Shown in pieces: positions 1-8,391 of a stretch of 18,050 bases of DNA (positions within the stretch are counted from its first letter, which is position 1; each line of letters begins with the position of its first letter). The notes below the pieces were generated by a model. It was not told where the DNA came from and did not search any database. It saw only the letters and a list, made by a program, of their open reading frames with translations. Both the position numbers and the translations under genes were made by a program. Source of the DNA: Chryseobacterium gleum (GTDB lineage: Bacteria > Bacteroidota > Bacteroidia > Flavobacteriales_D > Sanyastnellaceae); the NCBI GenBank assembly GCA_945878835.1, contig CAMCUG010000009.1:1-18050 (forward strand). Reading direction: 5' to 3'.

Positions 1-352
<352 letters not shown>

Positions 353-384
353 AAAACAAAACTCTATCAATATATCTCTTTTTT

Positions 385-492
<108 letters not shown>

Positions 493-497
493 TCTTC

Positions 498-530
498 AAA
501 AAGCCCCCCGAGAAATCAGGGGGCTTTTTC
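498..530 (+). terminator. Intrinsic terminator of the rRNA operon
   Basis: AAAAAGCCCCC (498-508) is perfectly complementary to GGGGGCTTTTT (519-529), with a 10-base loop. The T-run at 525-529 sits at the end of the hairpin. It lies six bases after the 5S gene, as expected for the end of an rRNA operon. The matching A-run on the 5' side means it could also act in the opposite direction, but no minus-strand gene approaches from the right. Confidence 0.92.
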
Positions 531-635
531 TAGTATTTTACTTTTTTTAATTATTAATCTGCTCAATTTTAATTATGAATCAAGGATTAATTGAAATAAA
601 ACTCTTTACAGAGAGGTATATTACGAATTCAAGCG

Positions 636-643
636 TAAATTTG
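636..643 (+). promoter_or_regulatory. Putative -7 element for the 664-1104 gene
   Basis: TAAATTTG matches the Bacteroidota -7 consensus TAnnTTTG exactly and lies 20 bases before the ATG at 664. I see no good TTTG at the expected -33 distance, so only half the promoter is supported. The rRNA terminator upstream means this gene needs its own promoter, which favours the call. A transcription start near 648-650 would leave a leader of about 15 bases. Confidence 0.5.
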
Positions 644-663
644 ACACACTAAAAAAATATAAA

Positions 664-1104
664 ATGAAAAAAATTATCTTAGCCCTTATGATTGCTTGCA
701 CAGCTTCAATAGCTTCTGCACAGTATAAAGTTGTTACCATTGTTGAGTCCATTCTTCCTGGAGGTCTAGGAAGATCTCGTATGCTTGAAGCCACTACAGA
801 ATTAGACTACAACGCCTACACTACTACCCGCGTAGATGGAAAAGATTCTAAACAAGGAGACATCGATCGCGGTGACATCAAAATTGGTGGCATGCGTGAA
901 ACCAAAATGTTGAACTTCTTCAGCATGGTAGGTATCAATTTTCAGAACATTGCTTCAAATGATGCTTTGATTATGTCTAAGCTGAACGAAATGGACGCGC
1001 AAGGATATGAATTAGCTTTTGTTGCTTCCGGAGTTGAAAGCGATGCTGGAAAGGATGACGGACAAGGTCTTTTTATTACACGTCTCTATTTCAGAAAGAA
1101 ATAA
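664..1104 (+). CDS. Small secreted protein of unknown function
   Basis: The 146-residue protein begins with a clear Sec signal peptide: MKK, a hydrophobic stretch to about residue 15, and a probable cut at ASA-Q, residues 19/20. The mature part, about 126 residues, has no further membrane segment and no cysteine. It is mixed alpha/beta in character with many charged residues. Its C-terminal third (DAQGYELAFVASGVES, then FITRLYFRKK) resembles short DUF4177-like proteins in which a 'GYEL' turn precedes a strand, but this is a weak resemblance and I assign no function. The start is the first ATG after an exact TAnnTTTG element, and the gene is closed by a hairpin terminator at 1124-1151. It is therefore probably a single-gene unit between the rRNA operon and a convergent operon. 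It may act in the periplasm or be anchored to the envelope. Confidence 0.85.
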   Translation: MKKIILALMIACTASIASAQYKVVTIVESILPGGLGRSRMLEATTELDYNAYTTTRVDGKDSKQGDIDRGDIKIGGMRETKMLNFFSMVGINFQNIASNDALIMSKLNEMDAQGYELAFVASGVESDAGKDDGQGLFITRLYFRKK

Positions 1105-1123
1105 TTCAATTTAGTTGAATAAT

Positions 1124-1151
1124 AAATGGGGTCATCGGCCCCATTTTTTTT
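1124..1151 (+). terminator. Intrinsic terminator between convergent genes
   Basis: AAATGGGG (1124-1131) pairs perfectly with CCCCATTT (1139-1146) around a 7-base loop, and a T-run follows (1144-1151). It ends the 664-1104 gene. The sequence before the stem (AATAATAAA) is T-rich when read on the other strand, so it may also stop transcripts arriving from the minus-strand HMG-CoA lyase gene. The rest of this 135-base gap shows only a small GGAAC-GAAA-GTTCC hairpin at 1226-1239. Confidence 0.85.
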
Positions 1152-1239
1152 GCTTTAATTTCTATCAAGCGTTAGAGGTTCGACTGTATATTCAGGATTA
1201 CTTTTTTCTTTGGGAAGCAGCGCGAGGAACGAAAGTTCC

Positions 1240-2094
1240 CTAGCGATTCATAGTTTGGCTCGAGAGCTCAAGCGTCTGTGCAATAATTTCTGAAGAAATC
1301 CGAGTCTCTTTCAATTGAGTCTCTGAAAACAACAGCAAGAGTTCTGTGGGCATGTTTCCAACCAATTCATCGTTGGCCATTGGGCATCCGCCTAAACCGC
1401 CAAAAGCACCGTCGAATCGACGACACCCGCTATCATATGCCGTTTGAATTTTCTCCATCGCGTTATCGAAACGGGAGTGAAGATGTGCGCCAACAGTGCA
1501 GTTTGAAAGCGATAGAGAAGCTTTGAATAATTGCTGAATACTTTCCGGAGTGGCACTTCCAATTGTATCTGACATCATGATTTCAGAAATACCAAAATCA
1601 TTTGCCAATCGCTGAGAAAGAGCTGTAGGAATTTCTTCATTCCAAATTTCATTATACGGGTTTCCGAAAGCCATACTTAAATACACGACAAGCTTTTTAT
1701 TTTTAGCTTCTGTTTTCTTCAGAATGGACTCTAAAACAACTAAACTTTCTTCAATGCTCTTGCCTGTATTTCGAAGCTGAAAAGTATTGTTAATTGAAAA
1801 CGGGTATCCAATAAATTCAATTCGTTCGTGGGTTAATGCTTCATCAGCGCCGCGTTCATTCGCAACAATAGCCAAAAGTTTGGTTTGACTCGGGTTTAGT
1901 TGATCAAGTACTTCACGAGTGTCTTTCAACTGGGGTATGGCCTTCTCACTTACAAAAGACCCAAAATCTAATCTGTCGAATCTAAGGGTTAACAAGTGAT
2001 TCAAGTATTGAATTTTTTGTTCAGTTGGAATGAATGTGGCAATGCCCTGCATCGCATCACGCGGGCATTCTGTTAAATACAAATCGCGACTCAT
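1240..2094 (-). CDS. Hydroxymethylglutaryl-CoA lyase
   Basis: HMG-CoA lyase cleaves 3-hydroxy-3-methylglutaryl-CoA to acetyl-CoA and acetoacetate, the last step of leucine breakdown, in the cytoplasm. The 284-residue protein is a full-length TIM-barrel HMGL-like enzyme. Visible landmarks are the N-terminal ECPRDAMQG (Arg12-Asp13, the conserved R-D pair at the first strand), the metal-binding His204-x-His206 in GAHLH, and the catalytic-cysteine loop GGLGGCPMA with Cys237, followed by GNMPTE with Asn247. These match the RD, HxH, GGCP and GN elements of known HMG-CoA lyases, in the variant spelling usual in Bacteroidota. The gene is last in the minus-strand run, 15 bases after comEC. Its metabolic role seems unrelated to the envelope genes upstream, so co-transcription may be only positional. 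Related DRE-TIM enzymes such as citramalate synthase are less likely because of the GGCP cysteine loop. Confidence 0.9.
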   Translation of the reverse strand: MSRDLYLTECPRDAMQGIATFIPTEQKIQYLNHLLTLRFDRLDFGSFVSEKAIPQLKDTREVLDQLNPSQTKLLAIVANERGADEALTHERIEFIGYPFSINNTFQLRNTGKSIEESLVVLESILKKTEAKNKKLVVYLSMAFGNPYNEIWNEEIPTALSQRLANDFGISEIMMSDTIGSATPESIQQLFKASLSLSNCTVGAHLHSRFDNAMEKIQTAYDSGCRRFDGAFGGLGGCPMANDELVGNMPTELLLLFSETQLKETRISSEIIAQTLELSSQTMNR

Positions 2095-2109
2095 GCTACA
2101 AAGGTATTC

Positions 2110-4053
2110 TTATTTTATATTGAAAGGACGGCTTTGTAAATTTTGAAAAGGAAGATTTCTTTTCGTGAGTGATGTTTTGATGATTTCTTTTTTCTTATAA
2201 GATATTCCTTGACCAATGAATATTTTTTCATGTTGAATTTCATTCATAAAAGTTGAATCCATTTTGTGCTTTTTTAGTTCTTCATTCAACAAGAGATAAG
2301 ACACCTTTTTTCGATGTCGAAAAGTTGCGAAAGAGAACATATTTTGATTTTCATTCCAAGAAAAATAAGTAGGAAAAGGAATTCGTTTTATCTGCTGGGT
2401 TGCTCTGTTTTGTTGACATTTCCACATTGAAATTTTCGATGTGTATTTCTGTGCGATCGAATCGCTGTTGCAAGCAAGGATGAGCTCAGATTCAGTGCCA
2501 ATGAGTAAGAGGTTCGATTTGTAATAAGTGAACATTATTCCGGTACTAGCGGGTGTTTTGTAGCTGAAGAAAATGAATAGAAGAGTTAGCATGCCTGCAC
2601 TATGCATAGCCTGTTTCCATTTAAAAATTATCACAAGAAAAATAGAGAGTAAGAATGCATAGGCGGTTAGCGCTTGTTCAAAGCTGAAATTAATTTCTGA
2701 TAATTGAGCATTCGGCAAATAATGAATCAAGTGTATGAATTGATTCATTCCAGAAGTGGTGAGATCTAAAATTTGAGTAATCAAATTTCCGAATATTGGA
2801 ATTTCAGATAATAAAATAAAGGCGATACCGATATAAATAATCAAGCTTGACCAGGGTACTAAAATTAGATTGGCCGCAATGAAGTATGTGGGAAAGGAGT
2901 GAAAGATGTAAAGTGTAATGGGAAGTGTCGCTATTTGTGCGGAAAGAGTAATACTTGAAGATGAAATAAGGTAGTAGGCAATTTTATTTTCAGTGTAGAG
3001 GTGTCGCATGATAATCGGGTGAATGACCACTATGCCAAGCACGGCAGTGAGGGAAAGAAGAAATCCTAGGTTGAAGATTAGAAATGGTTGGAAATAGAGA
3101 ATGAGTAAACTGGAACCCGCGATTGTGTTTGCTGTATTTCTCGACAGTAAAAAACAGTCTGAAATAACGAAGAACGAGAACATGCAGCAAGCGCGAACAA
3201 CGCTTGCAGAAAACCCGGTAATTGCCCCATACCCCCATAAGAGAGTCATGGCTAGAATAAAAGTTAGCCACTTTCTTTTTTTTCGAAATAGAATTTTTAG
3301 AATGACAAGAATAAGTTGGTAGATAAGAGCCACATGCATACCCGAGACGGCGAGAATATGAACAACACCAGCCACGGAATAGTCGGCAGTAGTTTCTTTC
3401 GATAATAAGCTCGTTTCACCGAGCAGGAGGGCCGAGAGAATGGCTGCTGAAGAGGAATCGGAAATTGATGTAGTGATTTTTTGCTGAAGATGTTTTTGAA
3501 TTTTTTGAGGAAGAAAATGAATGTTAGACCTGTTTTTCGAAGAGGATTGGAGGATAGTATCAACATGAAATTGAAGCGTTATTCCATTGGCGAGCATTTG
3601 TTTTTTTTGATTGAAAAGCCAAGGGAGTTTAGGAGGCAAAATTTCAAGAAATGTTCCCTCTGCAACAAGTTCGTCGCCTGACTGAAGGCATTCCATATTC
3701 TTAAGTTCGACCAGAAATTCATGGTTATTAGCGGACGCTACATATTGGTTCAGACGAAGTTGTTTTTCAATTTGAAATTGAATTTGAACTCGTTGATTTT
3801 GAAAAGTAGAATTTCTTTGTGTGAAACTATTCACCGTGTGTAATCCAAGAAAAAAAGAGAGAATGAGGATAAATAAAGTCTGTAGTGGAGGACTTTTTTT
3901 TCTTAAAATGAACCAGAGGCAACAGACAAAAACAAGAGCAACGGCGTAACAAGTCCAAGTCGAAGCGATGGCGCATTGAAATTCAATTAGAATTCCGACA
4001 ATAAAGAAAATACAGATGATTACCAGCGGTGATCTTCGAATAAATGCAAACAT
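2110..4053 (-). CDS. comEC: ComEC/Rec2-family DNA uptake channel protein
   Basis: ComEC forms the inner-membrane channel that carries single-stranded DNA into the cytoplasm during natural transformation. The 647-residue protein starts with about three hydrophobic helices (residues 8-75). A soluble stretch follows (about 80-190) in the place of the N-terminal OB-like DUF4131 region. The multi-helix Competence domain then begins with the hallmark HILAVSGMHVALI (about 232-244) and runs to about 490. The last 150 residues are soluble but lack the HxHxDH zinc motif of the metallo-beta-lactamase-like domain found at the C-terminus of ComEC from Bacillus and many other bacteria. Short or degenerate tails are, to my knowledge, common in Bacteroidota ComEC, so I do not regard this copy as truncated. 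It lies 12 bases after the GT2 gene and 15 bases before HMG-CoA lyase. No other competence genes are in the window. Confidence 0.92.
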   Translation of the reverse strand: MFAFIRRSPLVIICIFFIVGILIEFQCAIASTWTCYAVALVFVCCLWFILRKKSPPLQTLFILILSFFLGLHTVNSFTQRNSTFQNQRVQIQFQIEKQLRLNQYVASANNHEFLVELKNMECLQSGDELVAEGTFLEILPPKLPWLFNQKKQMLANGITLQFHVDTILQSSSKNRSNIHFLPQKIQKHLQQKITTSISDSSSAAILSALLLGETSLLSKETTADYSVAGVVHILAVSGMHVALIYQLILVILKILFRKKRKWLTFILAMTLLWGYGAITGFSASVVRACCMFSFFVISDCFLLSRNTANTIAGSSLLILYFQPFLIFNLGFLLSLTAVLGIVVIHPIIMRHLYTENKIAYYLISSSSITLSAQIATLPITLYIFHSFPTYFIAANLILVPWSSLIIYIGIAFILLSEIPIFGNLITQILDLTTSGMNQFIHLIHYLPNAQLSEINFSFEQALTAYAFLLSIFLVIIFKWKQAMHSAGMLTLLFIFFSYKTPASTGIMFTYYKSNLLLIGTESELILACNSDSIAQKYTSKISMWKCQQNRATQQIKRIPFPTYFSWNENQNMFSFATFRHRKKVSYLLLNEELKKHKMDSTFMNEIQHEKIFIGQGISYKKKEIIKTSLTKRNLPFQNLQSRPFNIK

Positions 4054-4065
4054 GAATTTCCGATT

Positions 4066-5106
4066 TTATTCGGAAAATAGCTTAGAATCTAATTGCTGAA
4101 AATTTTGTTTATGCTTCAAAAAGAAGGAAACCAAGATGCTGCCTCGGTATTGGCCGCATAAGTTGGGTGATTTCCAGTGTGGTTTTTCTTGTTTTCGAAG
4201 CTTAATGTAGTATCCGAAATTCAAATAGAAGTGAAGATGAGCTTTTAGCACTGCCAAGAAATAGGCGAAGTTTCCTTCAGTTAAAAAACGAATCCCCGCA
4301 ATTCCATCTAAAATCATTCTTCTGAAAATGAAAGGAAGAAGTGCCGAGGAGCGGTGATTCTTCAACAACAAGAAAAGATTGTTTCTGAAATTCAGATAAG
4401 TTTTAAAAGAACTTTGACGATCCAAAGTGCCTCCTCCGATATGGTAGACTTTGGCTTCACCGCATAAACCGATTTTGTATCCGCGATTTTTTAATCTCCA
4501 ACACAAATCAATTTCTTCCATGTGTGCAAAGAAGGTTCCATCGAAACCATTTACTTCTTTCCAAGCATAAGACTTAATCGTTAATGCTGCACCACTGGCC
4601 CAAAACACTTCTCTGTTTGAATTGTATTGTCCAACATTTTTTTCGAACGCATAGAAAATTCTTCCGGCGCAAAAAGCAAATCCATCTTTGTCGAGATAAC
4701 CGCCTGCAGCACCTGCATATTCAAAACAATCTTGTTCTGCGTGACTCAATATAATTGGCGCACAAGCAACTAGATTTGGATCGGATTCGAGGTATTCGAT
4801 TTGAGGCCCAAGCCAATTTTGAGGAACTTCAACATCGCTATTCAACAAAACGAAATAATCGTAATCGAGATTTTTCAATCCAAGATTATATCCTTCGGCG
4901 AATCCGTAATTTTTATCGAGTTGAATGCTTTTAACAGCTGGATAAACATCATTCAACAATTGAATAGAATCATCAGTTGAACAATTGTCAATGACAATGA
5001 CATCTGCCTCTTCCGAGTTCGCTAGAACAGATGGTAAGAATTGCTTTAAGTATTTTGCTCCGTTCCAATTGAGAATAACAACGGCAATGGTTTTGTCGCG
5101 AGTCAT
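4066..5106 (-). CDS. GT2-family glycosyltransferase (WbbL/rhamnosyltransferase-like)
   Basis: This is an inverting GT-A fold glycosyltransferase that probably adds a sugar to a surface polysaccharide or lipid-linked glycan on the cytoplasmic face. The 346-residue protein has the family's N-terminal strand and nucleotide-binding signature VVILNWNGAKYL (about 9-20), then VIVIDNCSTDDS (37-47). The DxD-type metal site is in VLLNSDVEV (86-94, NSD at 89-91), and the acceptor/catalytic motif is FFAHMEEIDLCWRLKNRGY (about 192-210), where the ED-type acid lies. The C-terminal 130 residues include hydrophobic stretches (about 250-300) that suggest membrane association, as in WbbL-like enzymes. The donor sugar cannot be told from sequence. 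The gene is 4 bases downstream of the GWxTD gene and 12 bases upstream of comEC. Confidence 0.9.
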   Translation of the reverse strand: MTRDKTIAVVILNWNGAKYLKQFLPSVLANSEEADVIVIDNCSTDDSIQLLNDVYPAVKSIQLDKNYGFAEGYNLGLKNLDYDYFVLLNSDVEVPQNWLGPQIEYLESDPNLVACAPIILSHAEQDCFEYAGAAGGYLDKDGFAFCAGRIFYAFEKNVGQYNSNREVFWASGAALTIKSYAWKEVNGFDGTFFAHMEEIDLCWRLKNRGYKIGLCGEAKVYHIGGGTLDRQSSFKTYLNFRNNLFLLLKNHRSSALLPFIFRRMILDGIAGIRFLTEGNFAYFLAVLKAHLHFYLNFGYYIKLRKQEKPHWKSPNLCGQYRGSILVSFFLKHKQNFQQLDSKLFSE

Positions 5107-5110
5107 TTCA

Positions 5111-6571
5111 TTAATGCGGATTGTACCAAAGATCTTCTAATTCGTCACCGCTGTATGGATCTTGGTTCTGATTGTTTCCAATTCTTCCTGTTGATGATGG
5201 GTCATTCATTTGTCTAGAACGCACGAGATTTTTCCAATCGAAATTTCTTATTTCATTAGGAATGTCAGAGTGTAACAATTCCATATCATAGTTCAAACTG
5301 GTGTTGTAGAAAAGGAATCTGCGGTCACGCATTCCTGTGTTAGTCGTGTAGTAATGCCATATTTCGAAGGGCCAATAATCCGGATCGTTATTTCTTACGA
5401 TACGCGTACTTGGCTTTCCATATTGAAGATAAACACGTCCGCGATCTGTTTCCCAACCCGCTTTAATGCGTGTACCGAATTCTTTTTGAACAGCGCGCAC
5501 ATCTTGATAGTAATCGTTCCACGCTTTTTCAGGGTTAGTTGAATTTCTTCTATACCAAAATGTGTACATGAAACTCTGACGTGTTCTAAGGTCAGTATTT
5601 TTTAGAATGTTATCTATTGTATTTCGTTCAACGCTTTCAGCAATGGGTAAGCACGATTGAATATGAGCGTACAATGAATCGCTGTTGTTATAACGCGCAA
5701 TGAAGGTATTCGAAATATCGAGGCTATTCGGCGGGGTATATGTGTTCTCAAGAGTTTTATTACGAGTGAATTTTCGGAATTGCGTGCATACAACCTTCCC
5801 TTCACGATCGAGCATTTCCAACTTCACTCTGTAATCTCCTGTTAGCAGATTACTTATATCTATAGTATGAATGAGCGGAAGAATTTCTTCTGCCTCTGCT
5901 CGAATGATTCGTTTTGTGGCTGGAATTTCATTTTGAAGGGCATCTGTAACACAAAAGGTGTAAGCGAAACTTACTTGTTTACCCAGCAGTTTTCTTGAGT
6001 TGTATAGTTCTGCGTAGAGAATGAGTCCGTTCAGAGATGTTGGATAATAATTGGATACGTATGGAATTAAATCATAGCCGGCTTTACTAAAAGCATTTTC
6101 TTGAATGGTATTGGTTAAAGCGCTAACAAAGGCAATATCGGAGAAGAAACAGCCCTCTGATAAGTGAGTAATCTCAATGGTTTCAGAATGCTTCAGCGGC
6201 TCTGCTAGTGAATCATTCGCGTCTGAAATTTCGATTTCTAATTGATAACTTCCATCTGCTAATGGGAATCGTTCAACGGACATAAAATCAGAAGTCGAAG
6301 GCAGGAGAGAGGGAGTACTACTCGCGTTGAATTTTGCGTATTGAAAAACTTTATTTCCTTGTGAAATGATCACATTGCATTTGGCTTGAGCCATGTATTG
6401 ACCGTCTTGATTTTTGATGGCTTTCATTGATTTTCCCTCAAAGGAAAACACAACTTCTATATATGGTCCGGTTTCAGAATTGTAAAAAGTCTGGTGGTCA
6501 ATGAACACGCGTACTGCAAGTGCATTAAGAGAAAGGACAAGTCCGGAAATTAAGAGAATAAGATGCCTCAT
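5111..6571 (-). CDS. GWxTD domain-containing exported protein
   Basis: The 486-residue protein has an N-terminal signal peptide (MRHLILLISGLVLSLNALAV) and no other membrane helix. Residues about 20-270 look like beta-rich sandwich repeats. The C-terminal domain (about 330-430) carries the namesake motif GWETDRGRVYLQYGKP at 372-387, then DYWPFEIWHYY (398-408). GWxTD proteins occur mainly in Bacteroidota and related phyla and have no firmly established function, so I give none. The tail after about 455 is rich in Asn, Asp and Ser, is probably disordered, and ends in an acidic/aromatic stretch (DELEDLWYNPH). The position between the START-like gene (54 bases upstream) and a glycosyltransferase (4 bases downstream) suggests an envelope role, but that is inference from context only. 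Confidence 0.9.
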   Translation of the reverse strand: MRHLILLISGLVLSLNALAVRVFIDHQTFYNSETGPYIEVVFSFEGKSMKAIKNQDGQYMAQAKCNVIISQGNKVFQYAKFNASSTPSLLPSTSDFMSVERFPLADGSYQLEIEISDANDSLAEPLKHSETIEITHLSEGCFFSDIAFVSALTNTIQENAFSKAGYDLIPYVSNYYPTSLNGLILYAELYNSRKLLGKQVSFAYTFCVTDALQNEIPATKRIIRAEAEEILPLIHTIDISNLLTGDYRVKLEMLDREGKVVCTQFRKFTRNKTLENTYTPPNSLDISNTFIARYNNSDSLYAHIQSCLPIAESVERNTIDNILKNTDLRTRQSFMYTFWYRRNSTNPEKAWNDYYQDVRAVQKEFGTRIKAGWETDRGRVYLQYGKPSTRIVRNNDPDYWPFEIWHYYTTNTGMRDRRFLFYNTSLNYDMELLHSDIPNEIRNFDWKNLVRSRQMNDPSSTGRIGNNQNQDPYSGDELEDLWYNPH

Positions 6572-6625
6572 GTGTGCAAAGATGAGAATGAAACTAAGAA
6601 AAAAATAATAAGAAATTGGAATTGA

Positions 6626-7006
6626 TTATCTTCCTATGACTCTGTGCAAATCATCTATGGTCAAATCCCAAAGCATTCGAGCGTCTTCTTCATCGCCTTC
6701 ATCACAAAAATCGGTAATGATTAAAGCGATATCATTGGTCATTTCGTCAACTTTAATGCGCATTTCAAAGAAGGTGTCATCGAAATCTTTTTCATCCCAT
6801 TGCCAGCAAATGAATTGGTTTTTTTTAGATGAAAGAAGTGTGGCTTGACGCTCCTCATCTTCCCACTTAAACGTAAATCGATCTCCTTTTTGGTTTACGG
6901 AATCCGCGAACCACTCTTCTAGGCTGCTAGGGTTACTGATGCAATTGTAAAGAATGAGCGTAGAGCTATGGACGAGGTATTCTATTTCGAATTGAATTTT
7001 GCTCAT
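6626..7006 (-). CDS. START-like (SRPBCC-fold) domain protein
   Basis: This is a small cytoplasmic protein of 126 residues from the chosen start. It has the helix-grip plan of SRPBCC/AHSA1-type proteins: an initial strand (KIQFEIEYLVHSS), a helix with the conserved SLEEWFAD, a set of strands including FTFKWEDEE and FICWQWDE, then the acidic ITDFCDEGDEEDARMLW and a final long helix. The EWFAD and DFxDEGDExxxRMLW elements are those of the Bacteroidota START-like family, whose ligand or role is unknown to me. I chose the ATG at 7006 over an in-frame ATG at 7045. MSKIQFE is the usual family N-terminus, and the extra 13 residues (MNCLSLRYLYKFY) have no counterpart. It may have its own promoter in the 71-base gap upstream. 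Confidence 0.85.
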   Translation of the reverse strand: MSKIQFEIEYLVHSSTLILYNCISNPSSLEEWFADSVNQKGDRFTFKWEDEERQATLLSSKKNQFICWQWDEKDFDDTFFEMRIKVDEMTNDIALIITDFCDEGDEEDARMLWDLTIDDLHRVIGR

Positions 7007-7027
7007 ATAAAACTTGTATAGGTATCT

Positions 7028-7061
7028 TAAAGATAGGCAATTCAATTAAACAATTGGCAAA
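7028..7061 (-). promoter_or_regulatory. Weak candidate promoter for the START-like gene
   Basis: Read on the minus strand, TTTG (7061-7058) is followed after 22 bases by TATCTTTA (7035-7028), one mismatch from TAnnTTTG. A start near 7023 would give a leader of about 17 bases before the ATG at 7006. The 71-base gap here is the largest in the nine-gene run, which makes an internal promoter plausible. The match is imperfect and A+T-rich DNA produces such matches by chance. Confidence 0.3.
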
Positions 7062-7077
7062 TAATGGATGATGATTT

Positions 7078-8391
7078 TTACCGTTCTATCAAATAGGATT
7101 TCTCCCAACATGTTTTTCCGTTTTTATTTACCACTGAAATGTTCAGTGTTCTCTCTTTAGCTGCTCCAGAAAAGGAGATCTGTGCAAAGTTCTGTTCGCC
7201 TACAAATGTGCCTTCAACACGATTTGCATTCACTTCTTTGCTATTGCTATATGGTTTGCTGGTTAATGGAGAAGCAGTAATGTCGAGCACACGAAGATTG
7301 TTGTTTAGTTTCACTTCAGATAATTCGGCGAAGTGTCTATCGCCTGTTAAAAACATCACATTCTTAATGTTGTTTTTAGCAAGAAGTTGAAGAAGATATT
7401 CTTTTTCGTCTTTGTAATTCGCGTAATTCTCAAAATCGGCAACAGAGGAAAGAACCTGACTACCAATTGTAATGAGTTTAAAAGAAGCTTTACTTGCTTT
7501 TAAGTCTTCGATGAGCCAATGAATTTGTTCTTTACCGAGCATCTGTGGAGCAATTCCGTCTGTTCCAGGAGGAATTCTAAAACTTCTGTTGTCCATTAAA
7601 TAGAGGTCCACATCGTTGATGCTTACTTTACCCGTGATGCAGTTGTTTTCATTTTTTGAAAATCCGTAATTCGAATTGCCCCACATCTCTTTGAAGGCGG
7701 CTAAACTCTCTTTTTTATATTGAAAGGAAGAGTGACTATCATTTGGACCAAAATCGTGGTCATCCCAAACGGCGTATTGGGGACAAGAAGAAAGTAGTTT
7801 TTGAATGGAAGGAACTTGTCGCGCTTTTAAGTATCGAGCTTCCATATTGGCTTGTGTTTCAAAGTCGCCTTCACGCAAATAGATGTTGTCTCCGCCCCAA
7901 ATCATTGCATTCGGATGAAGTTCAGAAATGAGATTGAAAATAGAGTCAGGTTGTCCGTAGGCCTTGCCTGGTCTATCGAATTCTTTGTCGTTCACATAGG
8001 TACAACTGCCGAAAATCACAGAGAAATTCGGAGCATCTTTTCGCCATTGCCACAACTCTTGCGTAGTAAATTCATAAATTTTAGTTTTGAAACTTTTACT
8101 TTCAAGAAAGAAAGTGTAATGTGCTCCTGGTTGAAGAGAGGACAACACAATTTTTGTTGAAAGGTTGTTTTCATTCGGAACAAGAAAAAACTCTTTTCCC
8201 CCTTGTGAAGTAGCAACCTCTGGAGCAATTGTTGAGTATTTAATAGAAATGGTTTCGTTTTCCATTGGCCAATGCACCCATATTTCAGCGTTACGCTGCC
8301 CCACATGTCCAAGCATGACAATTTCAGATTGAGCGGTGCATTGGAGCGTGAAAACACTCAGTAAGATTATGAAGATTGATTTGATAGGCAT
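7078..8391 (-). CDS. PhoD-like metallophosphatase, exported
   Basis: This is a PhoD-family metallophosphoesterase of 437 residues that is probably active outside the cytoplasmic membrane on phosphate mono- or diesters. From the chosen ATG it has a signal peptide (PIKSIFIILLSVFTLQC, likely cut near CTA-Q). An N-terminal Ig/Fn3-like domain with IWVHW and LQPGAHYTFFLES precedes the catalytic domain. Metal and active-site landmarks follow in the family order: FGSC (127-130), WGGDNIY (165-171), WDDHDFGPND (209-218) and FLTGDRHF (347-354). The frame is open to a TTG at 8421, but the ATG at 8391 gives a normal signal peptide without ten extra polar residues. From this start it overlaps the upstream GT4 gene by 25 bases, pointing to translational coupling. 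The substrate is unknown; sitting in a glycan operon, it could act on a phosphorylated envelope polymer or simply scavenge phosphate. Confidence 0.88.
   Translation of the reverse strand: MPIKSIFIILLSVFTLQCTAQSEIVMLGHVGQRNAEIWVHWPMENETISIKYSTIAPEVATSQGGKEFFLVPNENNLSTKIVLSSLQPGAHYTFFLESKSFKTKIYEFTTQELWQWRKDAPNFSVIFGSCTYVNDKEFDRPGKAYGQPDSIFNLISELHPNAMIWGGDNIYLREGDFETQANMEARYLKARQVPSIQKLLSSCPQYAVWDDHDFGPNDSHSSFQYKKESLAAFKEMWGNSNYGFSKNENNCITGKVSINDVDLYLMDNRSFRIPPGTDGIAPQMLGKEQIHWLIEDLKASKASFKLITIGSQVLSSVADFENYANYKDEKEYLLQLLAKNNIKNVMFLTGDRHFAELSEVKLNNNLRVLDITASPLTSKPYSNSKEVNANRVEGTFVGEQNFAQISFSGAAKERTLNISVVNKNGKTCWEKSYLIER

Noticed and set aside
1240..2094. HMG-CoA lyase as a degenerate enzyme because of ECPRDAMQ in place of EVGPRDGLQ
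   Set aside because: The Arg-Asp pair, HxH, catalytic-Cys loop and the GN motif are all kept. The variant spelling is, as far as I recall, normal in Bacteroidota.
2110..4053. ComEC as a truncated pseudogene lacking the metallo-beta-lactamase domain
   Set aside because: The gene has an intact frame and a soluble C-terminal region. Loss of the zinc motif is common in this phylum, and no remnant is visible downstream.
6626..7045. Longer START-like protein starting at the ATG at 7045
   Set aside because: The 13 extra residues do not fit the family N-terminus, and a candidate -7 element (7028-7035) lies inside this stretch.
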